DNA of 64,000 nucleotides, taken from assembly GCF_009905615.1 (NCBI RefSeq), contig NZ_JAAAKW010000003.1, positions 1 to 64,000 of the forward strand. The letters are read 5' to 3'. Made by a program: the position numbers and the translations under genes. This document shows positions 36,062-45,211 of this stretch, in pieces; position 1 is the stretch's first letter; the number at the start of each line of letters is the position of its first letter. The stretch comes from Pseudomonas sp. SLFW. GTDB lineage: Bacteria; Pseudomonadota; Gammaproteobacteria; Pseudomonadales; Pseudomonadaceae. Under the pieces are notes generated by a model. It was given only the letters and a program-made list of their open reading frames with translations. It did no database searches and was not told where the DNA came from.

Positions 36062-37086
36062 CAGTTCACCTCGTAATGCCGTTCGCCGTCGAACTGAATG
36101 CGATTGTCGTCGATGCGGGTCAGGCGCAACCCGGCCAGTTCGTCGCCGACGTACAGCCGATGCCCGTCCGCCGTGACCAGATGCGCGTGCGGCCCGGACA
36201 TGATCTGCACGATGGTGAACGGCAGGCCGTTGCTGGACGTGGTGACGTTGTCGATCACGCCGACGGGCGCGTCATAACGGTCCTTGAAGCGTTGCAGCAT
36301 GCGCTGATACACCACCTGCGACTCGGCTTTCAGGTTGCCGCTCAACACCAGACCTTCGGACGTCTGCTGCACATCGACGCCACTGAGCAGGCGGTCGCTG
36401 AGCATGGTGGTGAGCTGGCGCCGGGTGTCGTCGACATTGGCCAGGTGAATACGTTTTGAACCAGGTTCCGCGACGGGTTTCAAGGCGGGTTTCGTGGTTG
36501 CTGCGGAAGGCTTCGACGGTTGGACCATGGCGACGGCGGCCACCGTGTCCGGACTGCCGCTGCTGCGCGTCAGGCTCCAGGCGCTGCCAGCAACGCCCAA
36601 CAACACGCCGACGATGACCCCGGTGGTGCGGTTCAACAGCCTTGAGCGCGACTCGACTTTTTCCAGCGGGGGTGCGCTGCTACGGGCGTCTGGTGCAGGG
36701 TCGGGCGGCTCGGTCACGGGCGTTTCCTGCGCGGCTTCGACCCTGGGTTGCGGGATGACAACCGGCACCGATGGCCACGCATCCTCGGCCGCCGACACGC
36801 ACAGCCACACCGAACCCAGCACGAACGCGGTGTTGGGAATCAGCTCGGCGGTCGCATGGCGATGGCCTTCCTGATCGCCGATCTGACCCTCGGCCGCGTT
36901 CAGCACGAACCCTTCGCCCTGGCGCTGCAAGCGGCAATGCACCTGTTCGACACCCGGATCATGCAGCGCCAGGTCCTGCTCCTCGTCCGAGCCGATCACC
37001 CATTGCTCACCCACCAGGGGCAGGGCAGCGCCTTGATGCAGGCCGGTCAACACCCGTAATTCAAACATGCGACGCTCTCCAGCCAC
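36058..37086 (-). CDS. hrpQ: HrpQ, T3SS inner-membrane ring protein (YscD family)
   Basis: The 342-residue protein has an N-terminal FHA-like cytoplasmic domain (LVGEQWVIGSDEEQDLALHD, GVEQVHCRLQRQGEGFVLNA). A Pro-rich linker follows, then one membrane segment near residues 155-175 (TGVIVGVLLGVAGSAWSL) and a periplasmic part with BON-like modules. It forms the outer part of the inner-membrane ring with HrcJ. The stop overlaps the hrcN start; the start follows hrcV directly. Confidence 0.92.
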   Translation of the reverse strand: MAGERRMFELRVLTGLHQGAALPLVGEQWVIGSDEEQDLALHDPGVEQVHCRLQRQGEGFVLNAAEGQIGDQEGHRHATAELIPNTAFVLGSVWLCVSAAEDAWPSVPVVIPQPRVEAAQETPVTEPPDPAPDARSSAPPLEKVESRSRLLNRTTGVIVGVLLGVAGSAWSLTRSSGSPDTVAAVAMVQPSKPSAATTKPALKPVAEPGSKRIHLANVDDTRRQLTTMLSDRLLSGVDVQQTSEGLVLSGNLKAESQVVYQRMLQRFKDRYDAPVGVIDNVTTSSNGLPFTIVQIMSGPHAHLVTADGHRLYVGDELAGLRLTRIDDNRIQFDGERHYEVNW

Positions 37087-39180
37087 TCACGCGGCGTACT
37101 CGTTGTCCAGCGCTTCCAGGTCTTCTTCGAGGTCGAAGCGGCCTAGCACCTTGACCTGCGCAGCGTTGTTGATTTCGGCGAACGACAGCACCGGCACGTG
37201 ATAGAACTCTTCCTGCAACAGCGTTCGCAGCGGGCTGCGCAGGTCCTGAGCCACGAGCAGCACCGCGCGTTCGGCGGTGCGGACCGGGAAAGCGATGTGC
37301 AGTTGTTGCACCAGCAACTGGCTGGTCTCGTTATCCAGCGCGAAGAAGGTTTCGGTCTGGGTCTGGCGCAGGCCGTCGCGCAAGATGCCTTCGCTTTCCG
37401 GGGTCAGCACCCACACCAGCAACCCTTCGGCGCCGCAGTATTGGTGGTAGATCTGCGACTTCAGGGCGATGCGCACGTAGTCGGCCAGCACCGTCACTTC
37501 CCGTTCGTGCTGGCCGTGCTCGATGAGGGTTTCGGCGATCACCCGGATGGCCCGCAGCGGCACGCACTCCGACGCCAGACGTTGCAACACCGCCGAGAAC
37601 CGCGCCAGTGGCAGCACCCGTTGCATTTCCTGAGCGAGTTCCGGCTGTTCGCTTTCCAGCCAGCCGAGGATCGCCTTGGTTTCCTGCAAGCCGATGAATT
37701 GCGGACCGCAGGACTGCAAGGCGCGCTCCATGCGCTCGATGATCAGGGTCATGGCGTCCACCCGCTCGACGTCATGGTTTTGCAGTTGCGGGTCGTCATA
37801 AGGCAGCCACAGCCATTGGCCTTCCTGCCGTTCGACGCTGCCGTAGACCCCGGCGTCCGGCGATTCTTCGACCATCCGCGCATCCACCGCCACGTGGCTT
37901 TGGGTGAACGTCGCCTTGAGCAGCGGCACCTCGTAGACCGAAAAACGGAATTCATCCGCAGGCAGGTGTTCGGCCTGTTCGATGATGAAGGAGGGCAGGG
38001 TCAGGCCGTATTGCACCACCAGCCGGTTGCGGCGCTGGCGGATCTCGCTGACCAGCGCCTCGACCTGCGCCGGGTTCTGGCTAGGGTGGAATTGCAGGAC
38101 GAATTGACGACTCGGCGAAAAGGTCCGCAAGTCTTCACGGCCGTTCATCTCCGGCGCCACGGCCACCGCCTGCACCTGTTCCGCCTGGGGTTTGGCGCGG
38201 TGCAGTTGCAGCAGGCCGCCCGTGCCACAGACGATCGAAATGACGATGAACACCGCCGTCGGCATGCCCGGCAGCGCGGCGAACCCGAGCATGGCCACGG
38301 CGGCGATGATCCAGGCCTTGGGCTGGCTGGTGATCTGCTCGGCGATCTGCCGACCGATATTGGCCTCGGCGCGGTCCTCGTCCGGCACGCGGGTGATGAT
38401 CATGCCGCAGGTCACGGAAATCAGCAGCGCCGGAATCTGCGCGATGAGGCCGTCGCCGATGGTCAGTACGGTGTAGACCTGCAAGGCATCGCCCGCTGTC
38501 ATGTTGTGCTGCACCACGCCGATGGCGATGCCGCCGATCATGTTGATCGCGACGATGATCAGGCTGGCGATGGCGTCGCCGTTGACGAACTTCATCGCCC
38601 CGTCCATGGCGCCGAACAACTGGCTTTCCTTGCCCAGCTCAGAGCGACGACGGCGGGCTTCATGGACGCTGATCAGGTTGGCGCGCAAATCGCTGTCGAT
38701 GGACATCTGCTTGCCGGGCATGGCGTCCAGCGTGAACCGCGCGCCGACTTCCGCCACCCGCTCGGAACCTTTGGTGATCACCAGAAAATTGACCACGGTG
38801 AGGATCAGGAAGATCACCATGCCCACCGCCAGGTTGCCGCCGACCACGAACTGGCCGAAGGCTTCGACGATGTGCCCGGCGTCCTGGTTGAGCAGAATCA
38901 GCCGGGTGGTGGAAATCGACAGCGCCAGACGGAACATCGTCGTCAGCAACAGCACGGCGGGGAAGGTCGAGAACGCCAGCGGCCGGGGCAGGTGCATCGC
39001 GAGCATGATCAGCAGGCAGGAAATACAGATGTTGATGGCAATCAGCACGTCCACCAGGCCCGTGGGCAGCGGGGTGATCATCATGAAGACGATGGCGATC
39101 ACCACGAAGGCGCCGACGATTTCCGAGCGGCGCATGGCCGCCAGGGCGAGTTGGTTGAGCAGGTTGATGACACGATCCAT
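37087..39180 (-). CDS. hrcV: HrcV, T3SS major export-apparatus protein
   Basis: The 697-residue protein of the FlhA/YscV/HrcV family starts MDRVINLLNQLALAAMRRSE. Residues 1-320 have about eight membrane segments, with TFPAVLLLTTMFRLALSIST and the FHIPEP-type loop (VAEVGARFTLDAMPGKQMSI, RRRRSELGKESQLFGAMDGA). The C-terminal cytosolic half forms the nonameric export ring. The ATG shares a base with the hrpJ stop; a longer frame upstream is inside hrpJ. Confidence 0.98.
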   Translation of the reverse strand: MDRVINLLNQLALAAMRRSEIVGAFVVIAIVFMMITPLPTGLVDVLIAINICISCLLIMLAMHLPRPLAFSTFPAVLLLTTMFRLALSISTTRLILLNQDAGHIVEAFGQFVVGGNLAVGMVIFLILTVVNFLVITKGSERVAEVGARFTLDAMPGKQMSIDSDLRANLISVHEARRRRSELGKESQLFGAMDGAMKFVNGDAIASLIIVAINMIGGIAIGVVQHNMTAGDALQVYTVLTIGDGLIAQIPALLISVTCGMIITRVPDEDRAEANIGRQIAEQITSQPKAWIIAAVAMLGFAALPGMPTAVFIVISIVCGTGGLLQLHRAKPQAEQVQAVAVAPEMNGREDLRTFSPSRQFVLQFHPSQNPAQVEALVSEIRQRRNRLVVQYGLTLPSFIIEQAEHLPADEFRFSVYEVPLLKATFTQSHVAVDARMVEESPDAGVYGSVERQEGQWLWLPYDDPQLQNHDVERVDAMTLIIERMERALQSCGPQFIGLQETKAILGWLESEQPELAQEMQRVLPLARFSAVLQRLASECVPLRAIRVIAETLIEHGQHEREVTVLADYVRIALKSQIYHQYCGAEGLLVWVLTPESEGILRDGLRQTQTETFFALDNETSQLLVQQLHIAFPVRTAERAVLLVAQDLRSPLRTLLQEEFYHVPVLSFAEINNAAQVKVLGRFDLEEDLEALDNEYAA

Positions 39181-40292
39181 CAGGCAAGGCCCCCTTGCTG
39201 CGGGTTCTGTTCCAGCCGAGTCAGCTCGGCCATGAGGATGAGCAGGTTGCCCAAGGCGTTCTGGCGGCTTTTCATGTCGCGCCACAGGAGAATCGGCAAT
39301 TGCTGCAACATCGGCCGCAGACCGTTGAGGAACGCGAGCTGATGCTTGAGCTGTTTGCCGCCAATGTGCTGGGTCAGTTGCAGGGTTTCATTGAGGCTCA
39401 TGCCTTTGGCGGACAGTGCGAGCAGGTGTTTGAGGAACGCGGCGGAATCCACTTGGACGCCGGGGTTTTTGTTGCGCATCCGCCCCAGCAGGTGTTCGCA
39501 GCTTTGCAGCAGGGTCGCGACGTGGCGCGCGGTGTTGAGGCCGTGCATCAGCGTGCGCAATTGCTGGGGCGATGTGGAAGGAGTGAGGGCGGAGAGGTCG
39601 TCGGCGAGAGCGCTGCGCATGTCCCGCAGGTTGAGTTCGAACTCGCCGGCTTGCTCCTGTTCGTTGAGCAGGGCATCGATCAGGCCGGTGATATTGGGCT
39701 GACCGGACACGGCCACGCCGTACAGGTTGCGCAGGGCACCGCGACGTTTGTTGTCGATGCCCGAGCGGGCGAAGGCCTTGGCGGTGTTGATTCCCGCGCG
39801 CGTCCGCTGGCCGTATTGGCGGCGCAGCAGTTTCAATTGTTGGGTCAGGACCACGTGTTCGCCGGTGGCGCCGTCCGCTTGCGCCTGCTTTCTCGCGGCC
39901 TGAAGCACCACGTGCGCCTTCGCGGGATCGCCTTCGGAAAAATCGAGAATCTGCTCAAGGCTGGCGGCCCGCTCCTTTTGCAACTGTTTGCGCATCTTGC
40001 GGGCCGCGTCGTCGAGCCCGGAATCCTGAGTGCCCATCAACAGTTGATACAACTCCCCCAGCTTCGCCGCCCGAGACTGCAAGGCATTGCCGCTCGCCAC
40101 CAGTTCGCGCTGACCCAGGCTGCGGCTCTGTTGCACCAGCGCCGACGCGAAACGGGCCACCTGTTGCGGCGAGGTGCCGCCCAGGTTCGGCAGGTTGGTG
40201 CGCGGGGGCGTCGTGACCGTCGCCGCGTTCTTCGCGAGGGCGGGCTCAGGGGTGTGCAACGCTTGAGGAGCAGCGGGAGCGGAGATCTTCAT
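39180..40292 (-). CDS. hrpJ: HrpJ, T3SS gatekeeper
   Basis: This 370-residue protein of the YopN/SepL/HrpJ group starts MKISAPAAPQALHTPEPALA. Hallmarks are QTLRTLMHGLNTARHVATLL-like helices and LIDALLNEQEQAGEFELNLR in the gatekeeper X-bundle. It controls the order of secretion (translocators and pilin before effectors). It is the first gene of the operon, with the hrp box 30 bases upstream of the ATG. Confidence 0.93.
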   Translation of the reverse strand: MKISAPAAPQALHTPEPALAKNAATVTTPPRTNLPNLGGTSPQQVARFASALVQQSRSLGQRELVASGNALQSRAAKLGELYQLLMGTQDSGLDDAARKMRKQLQKERAASLEQILDFSEGDPAKAHVVLQAARKQAQADGATGEHVVLTQQLKLLRRQYGQRTRAGINTAKAFARSGIDNKRRGALRNLYGVAVSGQPNITGLIDALLNEQEQAGEFELNLRDMRSALADDLSALTPSTSPQQLRTLMHGLNTARHVATLLQSCEHLLGRMRNKNPGVQVDSAAFLKHLLALSAKGMSLNETLQLTQHIGGKQLKHQLAFLNGLRPMLQQLPILLWRDMKSRQNALGNLLILMAELTRLEQNPQQGGLA

Positions 40293-40321
40293 AGGACGAT
40301 TCTGAGCGTGGTCATGGGCTC

Positions 40322-40350
40322 TGAGTGGGACGTCCGGGGATTACGGTTCC
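40322..40350 (-). promoter_or_regulatory. hrp box of the hrpJ-hrcU operon
   Basis: On the minus strand GGAACC is followed by exactly 16 bases and CCACTCA. It matches the HrpL consensus perfectly and lies 30 bases ahead of the hrpJ start. Confidence 0.94.
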
Positions 40351-40484
40351 ATCGATTCCGCACAATCGGCATCTGTGCCAAAAACCGTTAGGGATTCAGT
40401 GCCTTCGCGCAAGTTTTTGCACGAATGGTTTTTGGATCGAATTTATTCCCGTTAAAAATCAGATAGATAGCGTATTTTTGAGAC

Positions 40485-40500
40485 TGGCACGGCTATCGCT
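40485..40500 (+). promoter_or_regulatory. Sigma-54-type promoter of hrpL
   Basis: TGGCAC, five bases, then TCGCT fits the -24/-12 consensus (TGGCAC-N5-TTGCW) with one mismatch in the -12 box; the essential GG and GC are kept. It is 37 bases upstream of the hrpL ATG. In P. syringae, hrpL is transcribed by RpoN with HrpR/HrpS, which matches this signal. No enhancer-binding protein gene lies in this window. Confidence 0.8.
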
Positions 40501-40536
40501 ATAGGGCTAACACACTTCAAACAAGGAAGCGCCCTG

Positions 40537-41091
40537 ATGTTCCCAAGCCTCGCACTGCTCGACATCGAACCTAAAAACCGCCACCAGCCGATCTCCGGCA
40601 TCCGCCAATTGACGAGCGATCAGATCAAGATGATTCGTGCATTCATTCAAAAGCGCGTGATGAACCCGGATGACGTTGACGACATCTTGCAATGCACCTT
40701 TCTGGAGGCGCTGCGCAGCGAACACAAGTTCCAGAATGCGAGCAAACCGCAGACGTGGTTGTGCGGGATCGCGCTGAACCTGATCCGCAATCACTTTCGC
40801 AAAATGTATCGTCAGCCCTATCAGGAGAGCTGGGAGGACCAGACCCACACTGAACTCGACAGCCAGGGTGACATCGGGCATCAGGTGGACGGCCACCGCC
40901 AACTGGTTCGCGTGGTCAAGGCCATCGGGACCTTGCCGTCGAACATGCAGCGGGTGATCGAGGTGTCACTGGAAATGGACGGCAACTATCAGGAAACCGC
41001 GAGTTCGCTGGGTGTGCCGATTGGCACGGTGCGTTCGCGCCTGTCCCGTGCCAGGGAGCAGTTGAAGCGTCAGATGGACCCGTTCAGTTGA
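40537..41091 (+). CDS. hrpL: HrpL, ECF sigma factor controlling the hrp regulon
   Basis: In this 184-residue protein, region 2 spans about residues 25-90 (NPDDVDDILQCTFLEALRSE, KPQTWLCGIALNLIRNHFRK) and region 4 the C-terminal part (LPSNMQRVIEVSLEMDGNYQ, SLGVPIGTVRSRLSRAREQL). Size and sequence fit HrpL of P. syringae. It recognises the four hrp boxes found here. It is divergent from hrpJ, as in P. syringae, and its own promoter is sigma-54 type. Confidence 0.97.
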   Translation: MFPSLALLDIEPKNRHQPISGIRQLTSDQIKMIRAFIQKRVMNPDDVDDILQCTFLEALRSEHKFQNASKPQTWLCGIALNLIRNHFRKMYRQPYQESWEDQTHTELDSQGDIGHQVDGHRQLVRVVKAIGTLPSNMQRVIEVSLEMDGNYQETASSLGVPIGTVRSRLSRAREQLKRQMDPFS

Positions 41092-41152
41092 GGCCGGTCT
41101 TCTTCAGCCAGGCTCAGCGTTGGCCGAGCGCAGCCGAAACGGCAAGACCGTT

Positions 41153-41269
41153 TCAGATGTGCTCGGAAACGGTGGCAGCGTTGACCAGGTCGTACAGGGC
41201 GAATGCGCGGTTAACCAGGAAAACGGTGACGGCGGTGAGGGCAACGGCATTGATCAAGTGGATAGTCAT
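41153..41269 (-). CDS. Small hydrophobic peptide, candidate
   Basis: The 38-residue frame MTIHLINAVALTAVTVFLVN continues RAFALYDLVNAATVSEHI. It is preceded on the minus strand by AGGATT eight bases before the ATG. It would be a single membrane-spanning peptide lying convergent to hrpL. The ribosome site and hydrophobic pattern support it, but such short frames can arise by chance. Confidence 0.4.
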   Translation of the reverse strand: MTIHLINAVALTAVTVFLVNRAFALYDLVNAATVSEHI

Positions 41270-41487
41270 GGTCGTGAATCCTGTAGGGAAGATCGTAAGG
41301 GAGGTAAGCGATGGAGGCGATGTTACGCGAGGCCCGAAAAACCTGAAGACAATCGCTTTCATGGTGGACATCAACGGGATTGATAAGGGCGGCGGGAGGC
41401 TCTGGGCCTTGTGTTTCAAGGCGTGCGCCAGCACCGCTCCTGCTTCTGGTCGAAGGCGATATTGGGCCTGATGCATTGCTTGCGCTT

Positions 41488-41636
41488 GATTCTGCCCGTA
41501 GGGCGTAGGAGTTGGCTTGCCTACGATCGGCTGCGCAGCAGTCGTAAATCCGATGCACGCGGGCTGCCTGACACAACCGAGGTGATCGGTTTTACTGCCG
41601 CTGCGCGGCAGATCGTAGGCAAGCCAACTCCCACGG
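41488..41636. repeat. REPIN-like repeat B, left copy flanking the effector operon
   Basis: GTAGGAGTTGGCTTGCCTAC with GATCGGCTGCGCAGCAG at the left is mirrored at the right by GCAGATCGTAGGCAAGCCAA and CTCCCACGG. It is 149 bp long including the shared TGATTCTGCCC end. A second copy of the same length lies at 46768-46916. The spacers differ, so the two copies are not a very recent duplication. Confidence 0.85.
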
Positions 41637-41685
41637 ACTTCGGCCAGAATCAAGCGCGAAAATGAAACAACCTGAAACATTTCCC

Positions 41686-41713
41686 GGAACCGACCTGCAT
41701 GCGGGACCACACA
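41686..41713 (+). promoter_or_regulatory. hrp box of the hrpK-hrpH-hopAA operon
   Basis: GGAACC is followed by 15 bases and CCACACA, within the allowed spacing of the HrpL consensus. It lies 33 bases before the chosen hrpK start. An in-frame ATG at 41699 lies inside this box and therefore cannot be the start. Confidence 0.88.
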
Positions 41714-41746
41714 GTTGCCATCCTTCATTCCCGGATGGCGACTCCC

Positions 41747-44113
41747 ATGCGTATTTCGAACAGCCCCTACAGCGGTATCGCACCTCAGTCCGACAGCGGC
41801 GAGTCGGCTCAATCCCTGCCACTGGCAAAATCAGCCAGCACGTTGCTGAGTCAGGGCGCGAACCCCAATGTCCAGTTCGGCGCGGCGACGGCTCAGCCTG
41901 CCGGGGACATCGCAGCCACTGAAAAGCAATTGCTGTCCCTGCTGTTGCAGCTGTTCAAGGGCAACGCCCAACACCCGCAGACACCGCAAACCCCGCCCCA
42001 AGGCACGCCGGCCAACACGTCATCTTCAGCCACATCGTCGGCCACATCCTCGGCCAATACGCCCACGCAAGCCCCGGCCAGCGCCAGCAAACCCAACGCC
42101 GTCAGCGACGTCAGTGCCTCGACACCCACCGATGCCAGCAAACCCACCGACCAACCCAAATCCACCGAAGCCAGCTTCCTCGACGACTCGAAATACTCGT
42201 CGCCCAAGGAGCTGGAACGCTGGGCGCCGATGGTCGCCAACTTGCCGCCGGACCAGCGCGAGCAGGCCGCCAAGGAGTTGAACCGGCCCATCGCCGCCGC
42301 GCGCATGGCGGCTGAAAAAGGCCCGGACGCCGCCAAGGCCATGGACTTCATCAACGCCAACCCGGCGCTGAAAACCGTCGTGGACACCGGCAAGCACGGC
42401 GGCAAGGCGGACGGCAAGATCACCGACGGTGACCTCAAGGCCTTCGCGAAGAACATGCAAAAGGCCGCCGACAGCGCTGACAAAGACATTTCGAATTATC
42501 AGAAAGACCACCCGGACGCCGATCCGCAGTCGATGGAACTGGTGCGCAGCGCCGCCTTGATGCGCGCCAACGAACCGCTGACCAAGGCCGCCGACCCCAA
42601 GCACGCGGCGGGCACGGACGGCGAAACCAAAGTCGACGGGCTGACCAGCGCCGATGGCCTGAAAGCCCTCCAAAGCGACAACCCCGGGCTGGCCGGACCG
42701 CTCAAACAGGCGGCCAAGACCTGGTCGCAGCCGGGCTTCCTGACCCAGATCGACCAGGGCGGTCTGGAAGGACGGTCACTGGCGGCCCACAGCCCCGACA
42801 AACTGTTCAGCGCCAGCAACATCAGCGACTGGATCAAGAAACAGGCGCCCACCAACGGCGGTGAATTCGCCAGCGTGTTGAGCGACGCCGCGACCCTCAA
42901 TTCGGTCGCCAACACCGACATCAGCAAGCTGGGCAAGGACGTTTTCGACAACCCTTCGGCCTACACCGGCGAGCAAAAGGCTGCGGTGATGGTCAAGTTG
43001 CAACAGACCCAGCAAAGCGTCGTGGCCGGGGAAGACCTGCGCAAGACCGGTAAGACCGAAGACGCGCTCAACGAAAAAATTGGCCAATTGCAGGCCGACC
43101 CCGACGTGCAAGCCTTCCTTGATCAACAGATCCCGCAGCAGTCGCGCAACTTGGTCAACAGCACGCCGAGCTTGCAAAAGGCCGTCAACGAACAGATGCA
43201 GAAGGTCAACAGCGGTGAGGCCTTGCAGACTGATTTGAACACCGCCGACAAGGCCACCAGCAAGGACAAACCCAACGCCGATTACAGCAGCGCCCTCGGC
43301 GGATTGTCCGCGCAGCTGCAAATGCAACAAGACCTGCTGGGGCCGAATGCCGACGTGCCCACCGCGCAACAGGTGCTGGGCCAACGCCCGGACCTGCAAG
43401 GCAAGGTTCAGGACTCGTACGTCAGCAATTTCAGTGAAGGTGGGGCGGTCAAGCAGCTGCTGAACCAGAAGAAGGCCGACGGCGAACAAGCCCTGAATAG
43501 CGCCGACGCGCAGAAAGCCGCCTACGACAGCGTGTTGCCGCAGGATTTCGTGCAGGGCCAACAACAGAACTACGTGCAGTCCACCTTCGCCCAGCTTCAG
43601 GACTCCAAACCCGGCCGCAAGATGCTCGACGAAGCGAGCAAGGGTGACAAGGACCATGCGCCGTCCCAGGTCGCGAAAATGGCCTCTCACATGGGCCCGG
43701 CAGCGTTCCAGTCCATCGCAGGATTCGCCTCCGTCTCCGACATGCTGGCCCGCGGCGACAAGACCGACGCCGCCAAGACGATTTACGACAGCATCAAATC
43801 AGGCCTGTCGGCCGCCAAGCAAGGCTACGACGCGGTGGCGAAATCCGCCGGGCGCGCCGGGTTGGGTGAAGTGGCGGCGAAAGTCGGCGGGCGCGTCGCG
43901 GGCATGGTCGTCGGTGAAGCCGCCGGGATGGCCGCCGGGGCCGCCATCGGCGCCTCGATTCCGGTGGTCGGCTGGATCGCCGACGCCGCCATGAGCCTGG
44001 GTTTCGGGATCTCCGCGATCATCGAAGCCGTGAAGAAGCACAAGGCGCAGAAAGCCTTCGACCACAACGTCGACCCGGTCCTGGACCAGTTCGGCATTCC
44101 GAAGGCCCATTGA
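41747..44113 (+). CDS. hrpK: HrpK, T3SS translocator (HrpF/HrpK/NolX family)
   Basis: The 788-residue protein starts MRISNSPYSGIAPQ (alternative ATG 41735). The N-terminal 130 residues are low-complexity Ser/Thr/Ala/Pro, as in secreted proteins. Two EF-hand-like stretches follow (KADGKITDGDLKAF at about residue 218 and GETKVDGLTSADGLKAL). The long middle part is helical. The C-terminus has a glycine-zipper membrane segment (AGMVVGEAAGMAAGAAIGAS then VVGWIADAAMSLGFGIS). It is thought to insert into the host membrane with other translocators. First gene of a HrpL-driven operon. Confidence 0.92.
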   Translation: MRISNSPYSGIAPQSDSGESAQSLPLAKSASTLLSQGANPNVQFGAATAQPAGDIAATEKQLLSLLLQLFKGNAQHPQTPQTPPQGTPANTSSSATSSATSSANTPTQAPASASKPNAVSDVSASTPTDASKPTDQPKSTEASFLDDSKYSSPKELERWAPMVANLPPDQREQAAKELNRPIAAARMAAEKGPDAAKAMDFINANPALKTVVDTGKHGGKADGKITDGDLKAFAKNMQKAADSADKDISNYQKDHPDADPQSMELVRSAALMRANEPLTKAADPKHAAGTDGETKVDGLTSADGLKALQSDNPGLAGPLKQAAKTWSQPGFLTQIDQGGLEGRSLAAHSPDKLFSASNISDWIKKQAPTNGGEFASVLSDAATLNSVANTDISKLGKDVFDNPSAYTGEQKAAVMVKLQQTQQSVVAGEDLRKTGKTEDALNEKIGQLQADPDVQAFLDQQIPQQSRNLVNSTPSLQKAVNEQMQKVNSGEALQTDLNTADKATSKDKPNADYSSALGGLSAQLQMQQDLLGPNADVPTAQQVLGQRPDLQGKVQDSYVSNFSEGGAVKQLLNQKKADGEQALNSADAQKAAYDSVLPQDFVQGQQQNYVQSTFAQLQDSKPGRKMLDEASKGDKDHAPSQVAKMASHMGPAAFQSIAGFASVSDMLARGDKTDAAKTIYDSIKSGLSAAKQGYDAVAKSAGRAGLGEVAAKVGGRVAGMVVGEAAGMAAGAAIGASIPVVGWIADAAMSLGFGISAIIEAVKKHKAQKAFDHNVDPVLDQFGIPKAH

Positions 44114-44145
44114 TTCTTCCCTGACCTGAAACGAGGTAAACGATC

Positions 44146-45126
44146 ATGAACATGAGTGTTTCGTCGCATCGCCCCCTGCAGGACCTGAACACGCCCACGG
44201 ATTTTTCCTCACTGAGCGGCAAATCCGGCCAGCACAACGGCCTCGGCAGCAGTGGCAGCGGCAACCAGGCCATCGACCCCAGCGCATTGCTGTTCGCCAG
44301 CCCGACGCAGTCCCAGGTCAATTTCGCGCCGCCCAACAGCCAGGACCCGCAGGTGGACGCCAGCAACCCGGCCTCCAGCACTGATCAACAAGCGGGCGTG
44401 GTGCAGCAGATCATGAGCCTGCTGATGCAATTGATGCAGATGCTCATGCAGAACAACCCCAACAGCCCGTCCAACGCGCAAAACCTCGCGGCGCAGAACC
44501 CGGCCACTGGCAGCGGAAGCGGTGCAGGGAGCGGCGCAGTGGACGGGGCGGGTTCCGGCGCAGGTTCGGGCGAGGGCGCGTCGGGTGCAGAGGGCGCTGG
44601 GGCGCCGGCCAGCAACGCCGCCAGCACGGTGCCGGGCGATACGTCGCTCACCGGTTCCGGCGATCTGCACCTGCCCAAGCAGCTCGAACCGTACCGCAAC
44701 GACATCATGGACGCCTCGAACGCCACGGGCGTTCCGCCGAGCGTGCTGGCCGGGCAGATCTGGGCCGAGTCCCGTGGTCAGTTGGGCCAGGACACCACCA
44801 ACGTCAACGGCAAGACCGATGCGGGCCTGATGCAGGTCAACGCCGATACCTTCGCCGGTCTGAAAAAGGAAAACCCCGACCTGCTGGGCAACGCCGACGT
44901 GAACAACGCCCACGACAACATCATGGCGGGCGCGCTGTACATGCGCGATCAGAAAGAAGCGTTCGGCGACTGGGGTTCCGCGCTGCGAGCCTACAACTCC
45001 GGCCCGGACAAGGTCAGCAAGGGTGACCTGGCCAACGCAGGCGGCGTGGGCGATCCCGACTACGTCAACAACGTCATGAACTTCGCGAAGATCATCGAAA
45101 GCGGTCAGGGGCAATTGCCCGGCTGA
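44146..45126 (+). CDS. hrpH: HrpH-like T3SS-associated lytic transglycosylase
   Basis: In this 326-residue protein, residues 1-165 are low-complexity (Gly/Ser/Ala repeats such as GSGSGAGSGAVDGAGSGAGS), consistent with a type III substrate. Residues 175-300 are an SLT domain: catalytic Glu208 in IWAESRGQ, then GLMQVN (227-232), NAHDNIMAGALYMRDQ, and ALRAYNSGP. It would open peptidoglycan for the apparatus or act after translocation. It follows hrpK at 32 bases with no hrp box of its own, so it is in the hrpK operon. Confidence 0.9.
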   Translation: MNMSVSSHRPLQDLNTPTDFSSLSGKSGQHNGLGSSGSGNQAIDPSALLFASPTQSQVNFAPPNSQDPQVDASNPASSTDQQAGVVQQIMSLLMQLMQMLMQNNPNSPSNAQNLAAQNPATGSGSGAGSGAVDGAGSGAGSGEGASGAEGAGAPASNAASTVPGDTSLTGSGDLHLPKQLEPYRNDIMDASNATGVPPSVLAGQIWAESRGQLGQDTTNVNGKTDAGLMQVNADTFAGLKKENPDLLGNADVNNAHDNIMAGALYMRDQKEAFGDWGSALRAYNSGPDKVSKGDLANAGGVGDPDYVNNVMNFAKIIESGQGQLPG

Positions 45127-45211
45127 TCGGTGACTCGCTCAAGGGCCGGGTGACGGGCGGGTGTGTGCCCGTCGCGCCGTCTGGCTCGCCCATCAACAAG
45201 AGGTGTTAACC

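Noticed and set aside
37198..39342. A 714-codon plus-strand frame antisense to hrcV
   Set aside because: Complete overlap with hrcV, His/Gln/Arg-rich translation, no start signal.
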